Origin: Chloroflexota bacterium
Lineage (GTDB): Bacteria; Chloroflexota; Anaerolineae; Promineifilales; Promineifilaceae
DNA length: 6,102 nt
Assembly (NCBI GenBank): GCA_008501785.1
Contig: QQUD01000812.1
Location: 1 to 6,102 of the forward strand
Reading direction: 5' to 3'
Of this stretch, positions 1-5,268 are shown in pieces; within the stretch, counting starts at the first letter, position 1; each line of letters opens with the position of its first letter. The translations under genes and the position numbers were made by a program. The notes beneath the pieces are model-generated. The model ran no database searches and was not told the DNA's origin. It saw only the letters and a program-made list of their open reading frames with translations.

Positions 1-398
1 TGCACCTTGTGCGCACCAATTGCCAGATAGGTGTAACACGTATTGTCTAAAAACGCCGGGTTCGGCGACACTGTGCCAATCAGCACAATCTTATCTGCCG
101 CATACCCCGTCTCTTCCAACAGTTCACGTCGTGCCGTTTCCGCCGGTGCTTCACCTGGGTCCACCAGCCCACCAGGAATCTCCATCATAATCGATTCGGT
201 GCCATGTCGGAACTGGTGAATAAACACCACATTCCCCTCAGGTGTCAACGGCACCACATTCATCCAATCTGGTGATTCCAGCACAAAAAACGAATGAACC
301 TCACCAGTTCGCGGCGACCGGCGTGTATCCTGCCGCGACTTAAAAATACGGTAATCCGACAACTGCTTACTATCCAACTTATCCCATTTCTCTACCAT
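1..398 (-). CDS. NUDIX hydrolase, ADP-ribose pyrophosphatase-like (C-terminus off window)
   Basis: I read this on the complementary strand from ATG at 398-396; the frame stays open to the left edge, giving 132 codons of an incomplete protein. It carries a perfect Nudix box (G-x5-E-x7-REUxEExGU) at residues 77-99 (about positions 170-102), running from GLVDPGE to RRELLEETGY, which binds the metal and catalyses hydrolysis of nucleoside diphosphates linked to another moiety. Just before it lies a QFRHG...EIPGG stretch typical of the ADP-ribose pyrophosphatase branch, and a proline (P114) sits 15 residues after the box, a position associated with that branch. The substrate is therefore probably ADP-ribose or a nucleotide sugar, in the cytoplasm; the exact substrate cannot be fixed from sequence. 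A GGGAGA ribosome-binding site (complement of 405-410) lies six bases before the ATG and supports this start. The gene diverges from the ABC transporter genes and is probably functionally unrelated housekeeping. Confidence 0.93.
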   Translation of the reverse strand, partial: MVEKWDKLDSKQLSDYRIFKSRQDTRRSPRTGEVHSFFVLESPDWMNVVPLTPEGNVVFIHQFRHGTESIMMEIPGGLVDPGEAPAETARRELLEETGYAADKIVLIGTVSPNPAFLDNTCYTYLAIGAHKV

Positions 399-429
399 GT
401 TGCTTCTCCCGTTCGTTGTGAACAAATCT

Positions 430-457
430 AATGTACCCTCGTTTTGTTATTTGTCAC
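430..457 (-). promoter_or_regulatory. Candidate promoter for the NUDIX gene
   Basis: On the minus strand, GTGACA (complement of 452-457, five of six matches to the -35 consensus) is followed after 16 bases by TACATT (complement of 430-435, four of six matches to the -10 consensus). A transcript would start about 25-30 bases before the NUDIX ATG. The alternative at 468-473 has a better -10 but no clear -35. Which one is used cannot be decided from sequence. Confidence 0.3.
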
Positions 458-467
458 GACATTTTTG

Positions 468-473
468 ATTATA
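468..473 (-). promoter_or_regulatory. Alternative -10 element for the NUDIX gene
   Basis: The complement of these six bases is a perfect TATAAT. No recognisable -35 hexamer lies 16-18 bases upstream on that strand, so it would need an activator or be a chance match in AT-rich DNA. If used, it gives a leader of about 60 bases for the NUDIX mRNA. Confidence 0.25.
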
Positions 474-506
474 TGCCTGTTGCATTTTCTATTATTTAAT
501 CAAATC

Positions 507-545
507 TTTACAAATCATGACACATCTGTTAGCAAGAACCTAACA
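507..545 (+). promoter_or_regulatory. Possible phosphate-regulon-like direct hexamer array
   Basis: Hexamers resembling TTAACA recur with a helical-turn spacing: TTTACA at 507-512, TTAGCA at 529-534 and CTAACA at 540-545 each match five of six bases and fall on an 11-bp grid. A weaker ATGACA at 517-522 lies one base off the grid. Direct repeats of this type with 11-bp periodicity are how PhoB/PhoP-family response regulators recognise DNA, and ugp genes belong to the phosphate regulon in E. coli. The array ends seven bases before the -35 element of the transporter promoter, a sensible place for an activator. The region is AT-rich, so chance matches are a real possibility. Confidence 0.3.
527..545. 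repeat. Inverted repeat upstream of the transporter promoter
   Basis: TGTTAG (527-532) and CTAACA (540-545) form a perfect 6-bp inverted repeat with a 7-base spacer. It lies directly upstream of the -35 element at 553, so it could be an operator or activator site for a dimeric regulator. It overlaps the hexamer array at 507-545, and the two readings are alternatives for the same bases. Confidence 0.35.
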
Positions 546-552
546 AAAAATG

Positions 553-580
553 TTGAAAGTTAAACTCTTCCTGCTATACT
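553..580 (+). promoter_or_regulatory. Promoter of the ABC permease operon (extended -10)
   Basis: TTGAAA (553-558) and TATACT (575-580) are separated by 16 bases, and a TG at 572-573, one base before the -10, makes it an extended -10 element. Both hexamers match the sigma-70-type consensus well. Transcription would begin near 587, leaving a leader of about 75 bases before the permease ATG at 663. It is the best promoter in the window. Confidence 0.65.
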
Positions 581-662
581 TGCTTATGTCCTTGGCTTGG
601 TAATAAAAGAAACCTCTTATTTATTTTGTAAAAAACATCCACTAAAAATTAGCGAGTATTCT

Positions 663-1619
663 ATGAGTCAATCAATGCCCGTAGAAGGCACAACTCAACC
701 CACCCCCACATCCAAGACCATATCTCGTGCAAAAAGATGGAACTTGGCGAAATCAGCTCTTGAAGGCTATATATATCTTGCACCCACGTTAATCGTGCTA
801 ACCATCTTTGTCTTCATTCCCATCATCACCTCATTTCGACTAAGCCTGTCGCGAGTTGCACCATTTGGCAACCAGACAATTGATGTCGGTTTCGGTAATT
901 ACGCCCGCCTGCTATCAGACCCAGAATATCTAAATAGCCTCAAAGTCTCGCTATTATTTACGCTGGGCGTTGTTCCCGGTGGCATTGCCCTTGCCGTCAT
1001 CTTGGCAATTGCCCTGTCATATCCTTTAAAGCGGCTTTCATGGTTACATCGTCTGTTAATATTTGTACCAATCGTCATTAGTAGTGCCGTCACAGGTGTA
1101 CTATTCAGATGGATTTACCATCCAGTCGTTGGTTACTTGAACTACGCCTTAAGTATTGTGGGTATTGATGGTCCAAATTGGCTCTCTTCCAAAGAATGGG
1201 CTTTGATTGCCGTCATGCTGGCTGTTATCTGGCGGCAACTTGGGTTCAATGTGATCATTGCCCTGGCTGGTATTCAAAACATTGATTCAACCTACTATGA
1301 AGCAGCAAAAGTTGATGGCGCGAACGTCTGGCACCGAATCCGACATATCACTTTGCCGCTGCTTTCTCCAACGCTGTTTTTCTTAATGATCATTAACGTC
1401 ATTAACAGCCTTCAAGTTTTTGGTGAGATCAATATTTTGACAGAAGGGGGGCCTGGTGGAGCAACCAATACATTTCTTTACTCAATTTATTATGACGCAT
1501 TTGTAGGCACACCATTCCGAGGATATGCTTCAGCCCAAGCTTACTTGCTGTTTCTTATTATCCTTTTGATGTCTTATATTCAATTTAGAGGCGTAGGCAG
1601 AAAGGTACATTACCAATGA
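663..1619 (+). CDS. ugpA: ABC transporter permease, UgpA/MalF type (CUT1 family)
   Basis: This is the first of two membrane subunits of a carbohydrate-uptake-type ABC importer. The 318-residue protein has a polar N-terminal tail and six hydrophobic segments, beginning with YIYLAPTLIVL around residues 36-58. The EAA loop that docks onto the ATPase is intact at residues 213-232: EAAKVDGA, then an I-x-LP ending at P232. Length and layout fit UgpA-like permeases. I start at ATG 663 rather than the upstream in-frame TTG at 597, because 597 lies only about ten bases after the predicted transcription start and adds a 22-residue tail not expected in the family; the ribosome-binding site before 663 (AGCGAG, 651-656) is weak. 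The stop overlaps the next gene's start (ATGA), implying a translationally coupled pair. The ugp assignment rests on the UgpB-like protein and phosphodiesterase downstream; the permease alone could serve another sugar-type substrate. Confidence 0.88.
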   Translation: MSQSMPVEGTTQPTPTSKTISRAKRWNLAKSALEGYIYLAPTLIVLTIFVFIPIITSFRLSLSRVAPFGNQTIDVGFGNYARLLSDPEYLNSLKVSLLFTLGVVPGGIALAVILAIALSYPLKRLSWLHRLLIFVPIVISSAVTGVLFRWIYHPVVGYLNYALSIVGIDGPNWLSSKEWALIAVMLAVIWRQLGFNVIIALAGIQNIDSTYYEAAKVDGANVWHRIRHITLPLLSPTLFFLMIINVINSLQVFGEINILTEGGPGGATNTFLYSIYYDAFVGTPFRGYASAQAYLLFLIILLMSYIQFRGVGRKVHYQ

Positions 1620-2500
1620 GCGCAACAATCCCACAAAAACCCGCTTCCCGGCAGACCCGTATCAATCTTGATGAATTGTTAATGCATATATTACTGATCG
1701 GCATTGGCCTACTCGTGGCAGCGCCAATATTCTTGGCAATTTTTACCAGTTTTAAGCTGCCCAATGACGTCACCAATTTTCCACCAACGCTTTTGCCAGA
1801 CGTCTGGACATTCGAAAATTATGTAACGGCTTGGACATCAAAACCATTCTATCGCTTCTTTCTCAACAGCATTATCCAAACCGGTATCATTGTGCTTTGT
1901 CAGGTGCTGTTTAGCATTTTAGCAGCATATGCATTTGCGGTTTTAGACTTTCCAGGACGCGATATACTCTTTTACCTGATCCTGGCAAGCTTAATGGTCC
2001 CATTCCAACTGACATTCATCCCTAATTTTTTGATGATTAGTCAATGGGGCCAAATCAACGAAAATTTTGGCTCTAACACTTATTTTGCTTTGACGGTGCC
2101 ATTTTTGGCCAGCGCATTTGGTGTGTTCCTTTTGCGGCAATTTTTTCTAACCATCCCCAAAGATTTACATGATTCAGCCAAAATTGACGGAGCCAGTAAC
2201 TGGCGCTTTTTATGGCAAATTTTAGTTCCGTTAAGTAAAGGTTCCATCAGCGCTTTCAGTATTTTTGCTTTCTTAAGCGCGTGGAGCCAATATTTATGGC
2301 CTTTGGTAATTACAAATGACGAAAGTATGCGAACCATTCAAATTGGTATTCGCTTCTTCTTATTTGATCAGGAACGTGGTGCTGATTGGGGAGCAATTAT
2401 GGCTGCGGCTGTGATTGCACTCCTGCCGACGCTAATCATTTTCCTGATTGCGCAGCGCCAACTTGTGAAGGGCATTGCAATGACTGGCTTGAAGGGTTAA
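1616..2500 (+). CDS. ugpE: ABC transporter permease, UgpE/MalG type (CUT1 family)
   Basis: This is the second membrane subunit, pairing with the product of the gene before it to form the translocation channel. The 294-residue protein shows six hydrophobic segments, the first at about residues 21-46 and the last near residues 260-282 (MAAAVIALLPTLIIFLIAQ). The EAA loop reads DSAKIDGASNW...LVP at residues 186-205; Ser replaces the first Ala, which is common in this subfamily. The C-terminus (QRQLVKGIAMTGLKG) is the classic ending of MalG/UgpE permeases. Its ATG overlaps the stop of the upstream permease by four bases, with AAAGG at 1601-1605 as a modest ribosome-binding site, so translation is probably coupled. 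Two hairpins follow before the binding-protein gene. No ATPase gene is linked in this window. Confidence 0.9.
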   Translation: MSATIPQKPASRQTRINLDELLMHILLIGIGLLVAAPIFLAIFTSFKLPNDVTNFPPTLLPDVWTFENYVTAWTSKPFYRFFLNSIIQTGIIVLCQVLFSILAAYAFAVLDFPGRDILFYLILASLMVPFQLTFIPNFLMISQWGQINENFGSNTYFALTVPFLASAFGVFLLRQFFLTIPKDLHDSAKIDGASNWRFLWQILVPLSKGSISAFSIFAFLSAWSQYLWPLVITNDESMRTIQIGIRFFLFDQERGADWGAIMAAAVIALLPTLIIFLIAQRQLVKGIAMTGLKG

Positions 2501-2591
2501 GTAAAAAACACTGTTGCCTACACCAGATTTATCTAAACATATCACATTGTAATCTATTCAACTTTCAGCAAACATCAATTTATGTTTACTT

Positions 2592-2619
2592 CGGTTTAAC
2601 GACCTTAACCGTTGTTTTT
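2592..2619 (+). terminator. Probable intrinsic terminator after the permease pair
   Basis: CGGTTTAA (2592-2599) can pair with TTAACCG (2605-2611) with one bulged T and a 5-base loop, and it is followed by TTGTTTTT (2612-2619). The 7-bp stem is short but is directly joined to a U-rich tract, the layout of an intrinsic terminator. It lies about 90 bases after the second permease and may lower read-through into the binding-protein gene. Confidence 0.45.
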
Positions 2620-2626
2620 ATCCACC

Positions 2627-2673
2627 GCTTATGTCAATAAATTGTTTTAAAGACATAAGCCAATGTTTTTTTT
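2627..2673 (+). terminator. Second hairpin with T8 tract before the binding-protein gene
   Basis: GCTTATGTC (2627-2635) and GACATAAGC (2652-2660) form a perfect 9-bp inverted repeat around a 16-base AT-rich loop. A run of eight T lies at 2666-2673, five bases after the stem, immediately before the ribosome-binding site of the next gene. It could be a leaky terminator or attenuator, or an mRNA 5' hairpin that stabilises the binding-protein message after processing. The gap between stem and T-run makes termination less certain. Confidence 0.4.
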
Positions 2674-2676
2674 CTT

Positions 2677-2681
2677 GGAGG
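2677..2681 (+). promoter_or_regulatory. Strong ribosome-binding site of ugpB, decides its start
   Basis: GGAGG lies nine bases before ATG 2691 and is the strongest Shine-Dalgarno match in the window. It excludes the in-frame ATG at 2631, which would put 20 extra residues ahead of an otherwise perfect lipoprotein signal peptide and lies inside the hairpin. Confidence 0.85.
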
Positions 2682-2690
2682 AAGAAGACC

Positions 2691-4112
2691 ATGAAATATT
2701 TATTGAAGTTGATCACATTGATGTTGGTGATGACCATGGTGCTGGCTGCTTGTGGAGGCGGCGCCGCAGAAGAGCCAGCACCTGAGGAACCAGCTGCAGA
2801 AGAACCGGCAGCAGAGGAACCGGCAGCGGAAGAACCCGCCGCAGAAGAGGCAATGGATGAAGTCATCACAATTGAATTTTGGCATGCGATGGGTGGCGAC
2901 TTGGGCGAGGTCGTAGATGAATTGGCTGCACGTTTCAACGCCAGCCATGATGACATCCAGGTTAATGTCACATTCCAGGGCAGTTATGATGATACTTACA
3001 ATGCGCTTTTAGCTGCGTTCGATGCAGGTACCGAGCCAAACATTACTCAGAACTTCGATCTGGCTTCCCAAACCATGTTTGACACTGGTCGTTTGGTGCC
3101 CGCCCATGGGTTGATGGCTGCTGACAATTATGATCCAGATACCTTTGTACCAGCCGTGCGCGACTATTACTCAGATGATCAAGGTATGGTTGCGATGGCT
3201 TTCAACAGCTCTACGCCCATTGTCTTCTACAACGCCGAAATGTTTGAAGCTGCGGGATTAGATGCCCCCAACCCTGAATGGACTTTCTCTGAATTCATCG
3301 AAACTTGTGATGCACTGCAAGCATCCGGTGTCGAGTTCTGCGTTACCTTTGGTCAAGTTGGTTGGTATTTCGAACAGATTTTGGCAAATAGCGGGGGCCT
3401 TTATTTTAACAATAATAACGGTCGTACCGCACGCGCCACCGAAGCTGTTTTCAACCAGGGTCAAGGTGTTGAAGTATTCACCTTCTTATCTGGTTTGTTT
3501 GCCGATGGATATGCACCTAATCTGGGTAAAACCTGGACCGACACAGATGCAGCATTCATTGCTGGCCAAGCAGCCATGATTTTCGACTCGACTGCTGGCA
3601 CCCGTGGTTTCCAGGAATCAGCCGACTTTGAAATCAAAACAAACTATATCCCACATAGCGACAGCAGTGATCGCAATGGTGTTGTTATCGGCGGTGCCGC
3701 ACTCTGGCTCCTCGACTCCGGCGACGAGAAAATCAACGCTGCATCCTGGGAAGTCATGAAGTTTATGGCTGAAGCCGAACAACAAGTTACATGGCACACC
3801 GGCACCGGCTACTTCCCGGTTCGCGCTGACCTGGGTGATAACGCTGAACTGAACACGTTCTGGGATGAAAACCCGAACTTCCGAACTGCTATCGAACAGT
3901 TGGCAACCACCAAAACAACGCTTGATGATGGCTCTCCGAACTACGCCGTTCTTGGCGGCCGTTCTGGTCCATTCCCCGCCATTCGTCAATTTACTGTTGA
4001 TGCTTACAGCCGTGTTCTAGATGATGGGGCCACCCCACAAGAGGCGCTGGACGAAGCTGCTGAGAAAGCAAACCAGGAAATGTCAGATTACAACGCATTC
4101 TTTGGTGAATAA
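2691..4112 (+). CDS. ugpB: UgpB-like substrate-binding lipoprotein
   Basis: This 473-residue extracytoplasmic binding protein delivers substrate to the permease pair. A lipoprotein signal peptide ends in VLAAC, with lipidated Cys21, then a GGG and a Glu-Pro-Ala repeat linker to about residue 53. The mature fold begins at ITIEFWHAMGGDLGE, closely matching the start of mature E. coli UgpB. Comparing with E. coli UgpB from memory, the glycerol-3-phosphate contacts line up: Tyr99, Asp123 (Glu in E. coli), Ser174 in FNSSTP, Ser300, the GG of IGGAALW (334-335), Tyr374 in TGYFPV and Arg432 in PAIR. The C-terminal TPQEALDEAAEKANQ also matches the family. The likely ligand is sn-glycerol-3-phosphate or a glycerophosphodiester such as glycerophosphocholine; the neighbouring phosphodiesterase supports this. 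The Glu-to-Asp change might shift preference. Hairpins on both sides suggest its message is expressed or stabilised separately from that of the permeases. Confidence 0.9.
   Translation: MKYLLKLITLMLVMTMVLAACGGGAAEEPAPEEPAAEEPAAEEPAAEEPAAEEAMDEVITIEFWHAMGGDLGEVVDELAARFNASHDDIQVNVTFQGSYDDTYNALLAAFDAGTEPNITQNFDLASQTMFDTGRLVPAHGLMAADNYDPDTFVPAVRDYYSDDQGMVAMAFNSSTPIVFYNAEMFEAAGLDAPNPEWTFSEFIETCDALQASGVEFCVTFGQVGWYFEQILANSGGLYFNNNNGRTARATEAVFNQGQGVEVFTFLSGLFADGYAPNLGKTWTDTDAAFIAGQAAMIFDSTAGTRGFQESADFEIKTNYIPHSDSSDRNGVVIGGAALWLLDSGDEKINAASWEVMKFMAEAEQQVTWHTGTGYFPVRADLGDNAELNTFWDENPNFRTAIEQLATTKTTLDDGSPNYAVLGGRSGPFPAIRQFTVDAYSRVLDDGATPQEALDEAAEKANQEMSDYNAFFGE
2769..2849 (+). repeat. 15-bp coding repeat, EEPAA linker of the lipoprotein
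   Basis: Just over five tandem copies of a 15-bp unit encode Glu-Glu-Pro-Ala-Ala at residues 27-53, directly after the lipidated cysteine. The copies differ at synonymous positions (GAA/GAG, CCA/CCG/CCC, GCA/GCT/GCG/GCC), and the first carries Pro in place of the last Ala. The linker is acidic and extended, and probably holds the binding domain away from the membrane. Such linkers are frequent in Chloroflexota lipoproteins. Confidence 0.9.
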
Positions 4113-4123
4113 CACGTTTTTCC

Positions 4124-4156
4124 AGATTGGACCAATCTTTGAGATTGGTCCAATCT
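4124..4156. repeat. 15-bp perfect dyad with nested palindromes
   Basis: AGATTGGACCAATCT (4124-4138) and its exact reverse complement (4142-4156) are separated by three bases. Each arm is itself a palindrome around one central base (AGATTGG-A-CCAATCT), so the RNA could fold as one long hairpin or two small ones. It begins 11 bases after the ugpB stop. No T-run follows it, so it is not a classical intrinsic terminator; it may protect the 3' end of the mRNA or be a protein-binding site. Confidence 0.85.
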
Positions 4157-4174
4157 AACCTAGTGTACACATTG

Positions 4175-4221
4175 ACCGGAATCGGAGTTGATAACCCAAT
4201 CCGATTCCGGTTCTCTATTTT
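4175..4221 (+). terminator. Intrinsic terminator after ugpB
   Basis: ACCGGAATCGGA (4175-4186) pairs perfectly with TCCGATTCCGGT (4200-4211). Inside the 13-base loop, TTG and CAA can add three more pairs. A T-rich tract (TTCTCTATTTT, 4211-4221) follows immediately. This strong GC-rich stem plus T-rich tail is a good terminator for the ugpB message. It sits only 23 bases before the next start codon, so it may also limit expression of the phosphodiesterase. Confidence 0.65.
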
Positions 4222-4233
4222 CGGGAAGGCGTT

Positions 4234-4239
4234 GAGGTG
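4234..4239 (+). promoter_or_regulatory. Ribosome-binding site supporting a GTG start
   Basis: GAGGTG at 4234-4239 places its GAGG core seven bases before GTG 4245. The GTG is followed at once by a compact Arg-Lys then hydrophobic signal peptide, so the start is well supported although it is not ATG. I found no clear promoter between the upstream terminator and this site. Confidence 0.65.
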
Positions 4240-4244
4240 TTTTT

Positions 4245-5264
4245 GTGCGCAAACTTGTTTGGATCGGATTGTTACTTTTGTTCGTGGGGTGTCGTGGGGT
4301 GAGTGGTGGAGTTGAGGGAGAAACGGCCGTTTCCCCCCCCACCACCTTCATCCCCAACCAATTACCAACAGGATTCGACGCCCAAGGACACCGAGGAGCA
4401 CGTGGCCTCAAACCCGAAAACAGCCTGCCAGCCTTCGAAACTGCGCTCGATCTAGGCGTCACCACCCTCGAACTCGACCTGCACTACACATCCGACGGCG
4501 TCGTCGTCATCTGGCACGACGACAAGATCGAAAACGACAAATGTGGACTCGACCCCAACAGCACTATCGAGACACCCGACCCCGACAGTTTGGTGAAATG
4601 GGGCGAAGCGCTGCTCATCAGTCGTCTCACCTTCGCACAGGTACAAGCTTACCGCTGTGATCGCAATCCAGACCCAGACCGGTTTCCAGCACAAAACAAC
4701 ACGCCCACGCCGCTGGCCGGTGACGATTACGGCATCATCAGCCTGGAAGAATTGTTTCAATTTGTAGAAACATACAGTACGTCTGACCAAAAAAATGAAC
4801 AGCAGCAAGCCAATGCGCTGCAAATGCTTTTTAACATTGAAACCAAACGCAAACCAGACTCACCAAAAGCGATCAATGATGGTTTTGATGGTCGTAATGC
4901 TGGCCCTTTTGAGCTAGAAATTTTGCGGCTGGTCGCAGCCTTTGACCTGGAAGATAGCGTCACCATTCAAAGCTTTGACCATCGCTCACTGTGGGCAATT
5001 CGAGCGGTTAATGATTCGATCCAACTGGCAGCACTCACATCACGCGGAAGTGCCGACATCACCGGATTTGCCGAGAATGGCGCAAATATTTGGTCGCCAA
5101 ACTACAATTCGCTAACGCCAGAATTGGTTAGCAAAGCACATAAAGTTGGACTGCTGGTTATTCCGTGGACGGTGAATGAAACGGCCGTTATGCACACCCT
5201 AATCGACATGGGCGTAGACGGCATTATCAGCGACTGGCCCGATTTATTATTAGAACTAGACTAA
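4245..5264 (+). CDS. Exported glycerophosphodiester phosphodiesterase lipoprotein
   Basis: The 339-residue enzyme hydrolyses glycerophosphodiesters (deacylated phospholipids) to sn-glycerol-3-phosphate and an alcohol. A short signal peptide (MRKLVWIGLLLLFVGC) ends at Cys16 in a lipobox-like FVGC, predicting a lipid anchor on the outer face. The TIM-barrel GDPD domain starts at GHRGARG: His49 and Arg50, PENS at 57-60, Glu76 and Asp78 (LELDLH), His91 (WHDD), Glu199 (FNIETK), IPWTVNE at 306-312 and GVDGIISDWPD at 323-333. All catalytic and metal-binding positions expected of the family are present. It is longer than cytoplasmic UgpQ (about 250 residues) because of the signal, linker and an insertion between residues 95 and 165. 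Its place after ugpB fits a supply role: it makes the transporter's substrate outside the cell. A run of eight C bases near codon 30 marks a local composition shift. Confidence 0.93.
   Translation: MRKLVWIGLLLLFVGCRGVSGGVEGETAVSPPTTFIPNQLPTGFDAQGHRGARGLKPENSLPAFETALDLGVTTLELDLHYTSDGVVVIWHDDKIENDKCGLDPNSTIETPDPDSLVKWGEALLISRLTFAQVQAYRCDRNPDPDRFPAQNNTPTPLAGDDYGIISLEELFQFVETYSTSDQKNEQQQANALQMLFNIETKRKPDSPKAINDGFDGRNAGPFELEILRLVAAFDLEDSVTIQSFDHRSLWAIRAVNDSIQLAALTSRGSADITGFAENGANIWSPNYNSLTPELVSKAHKVGLLVIPWTVNETAVMHTLIDMGVDGIISDWPDLLLELD
4303..4345 (+). repeat. Imperfect dyad inside the 5' end of the phosphodiesterase gene
   Basis: A perfect 14-bp palindrome, GAAACGGCCGTTTC (4320-4333), is flanked by GTGGTGG (4303-4309) and CCACCAC (4339-4345), which also pair; GGG at 4316-4318 can pair with part of the C8 run (4333-4340). 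The whole stretch covers codons for the low-complexity linker after the lipidated cysteine, where protein constraint is low. It could fold in the mRNA about 60 bases after the start codon. Confidence 0.55.
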
Positions 5265-5268
5265 CATC

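Noticed and set aside
597..662. Upstream in-frame extension of the first permease from a TTG codon
   Set aside because: The TTG has no ribosome-binding site, lies about ten bases after the predicted transcription start, and adds 22 residues with no family support; ATG 663 is preferred.
2386..2640. 84-codon reading frame overlapping the end of the second permease
   Set aside because: It is mostly an alternative frame of the permease, and its tail runs through the intergenic hairpin; the translation has no domain character.
2631..2690. Upstream ATG extending the binding protein by 20 residues
   Set aside because: It lies in the hairpin, has no ribosome-binding site and would precede a perfect lipoprotein signal peptide; GGAGG before ATG 2691 decides the start.
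4285..4318. G-quadruplex in the phosphodiesterase leader
   Set aside because: Only three runs of three or more G are present plus GGTGG, so a three-layer quadruplex is not supported; a two-layer one would be weak.
4333..4340. C8 homopolymer as a phase-variation switch
   Set aside because: The frame is intact and there is no known role for switching in this enzyme; a single 8-base run is not enough evidence, though it is a plausible site of sequencing or replication slippage.
4452..4823. 123-codon antisense frame opposite the phosphodiesterase
   Set aside because: It mirrors the conserved catalytic region of the GDPD and has no independent support.
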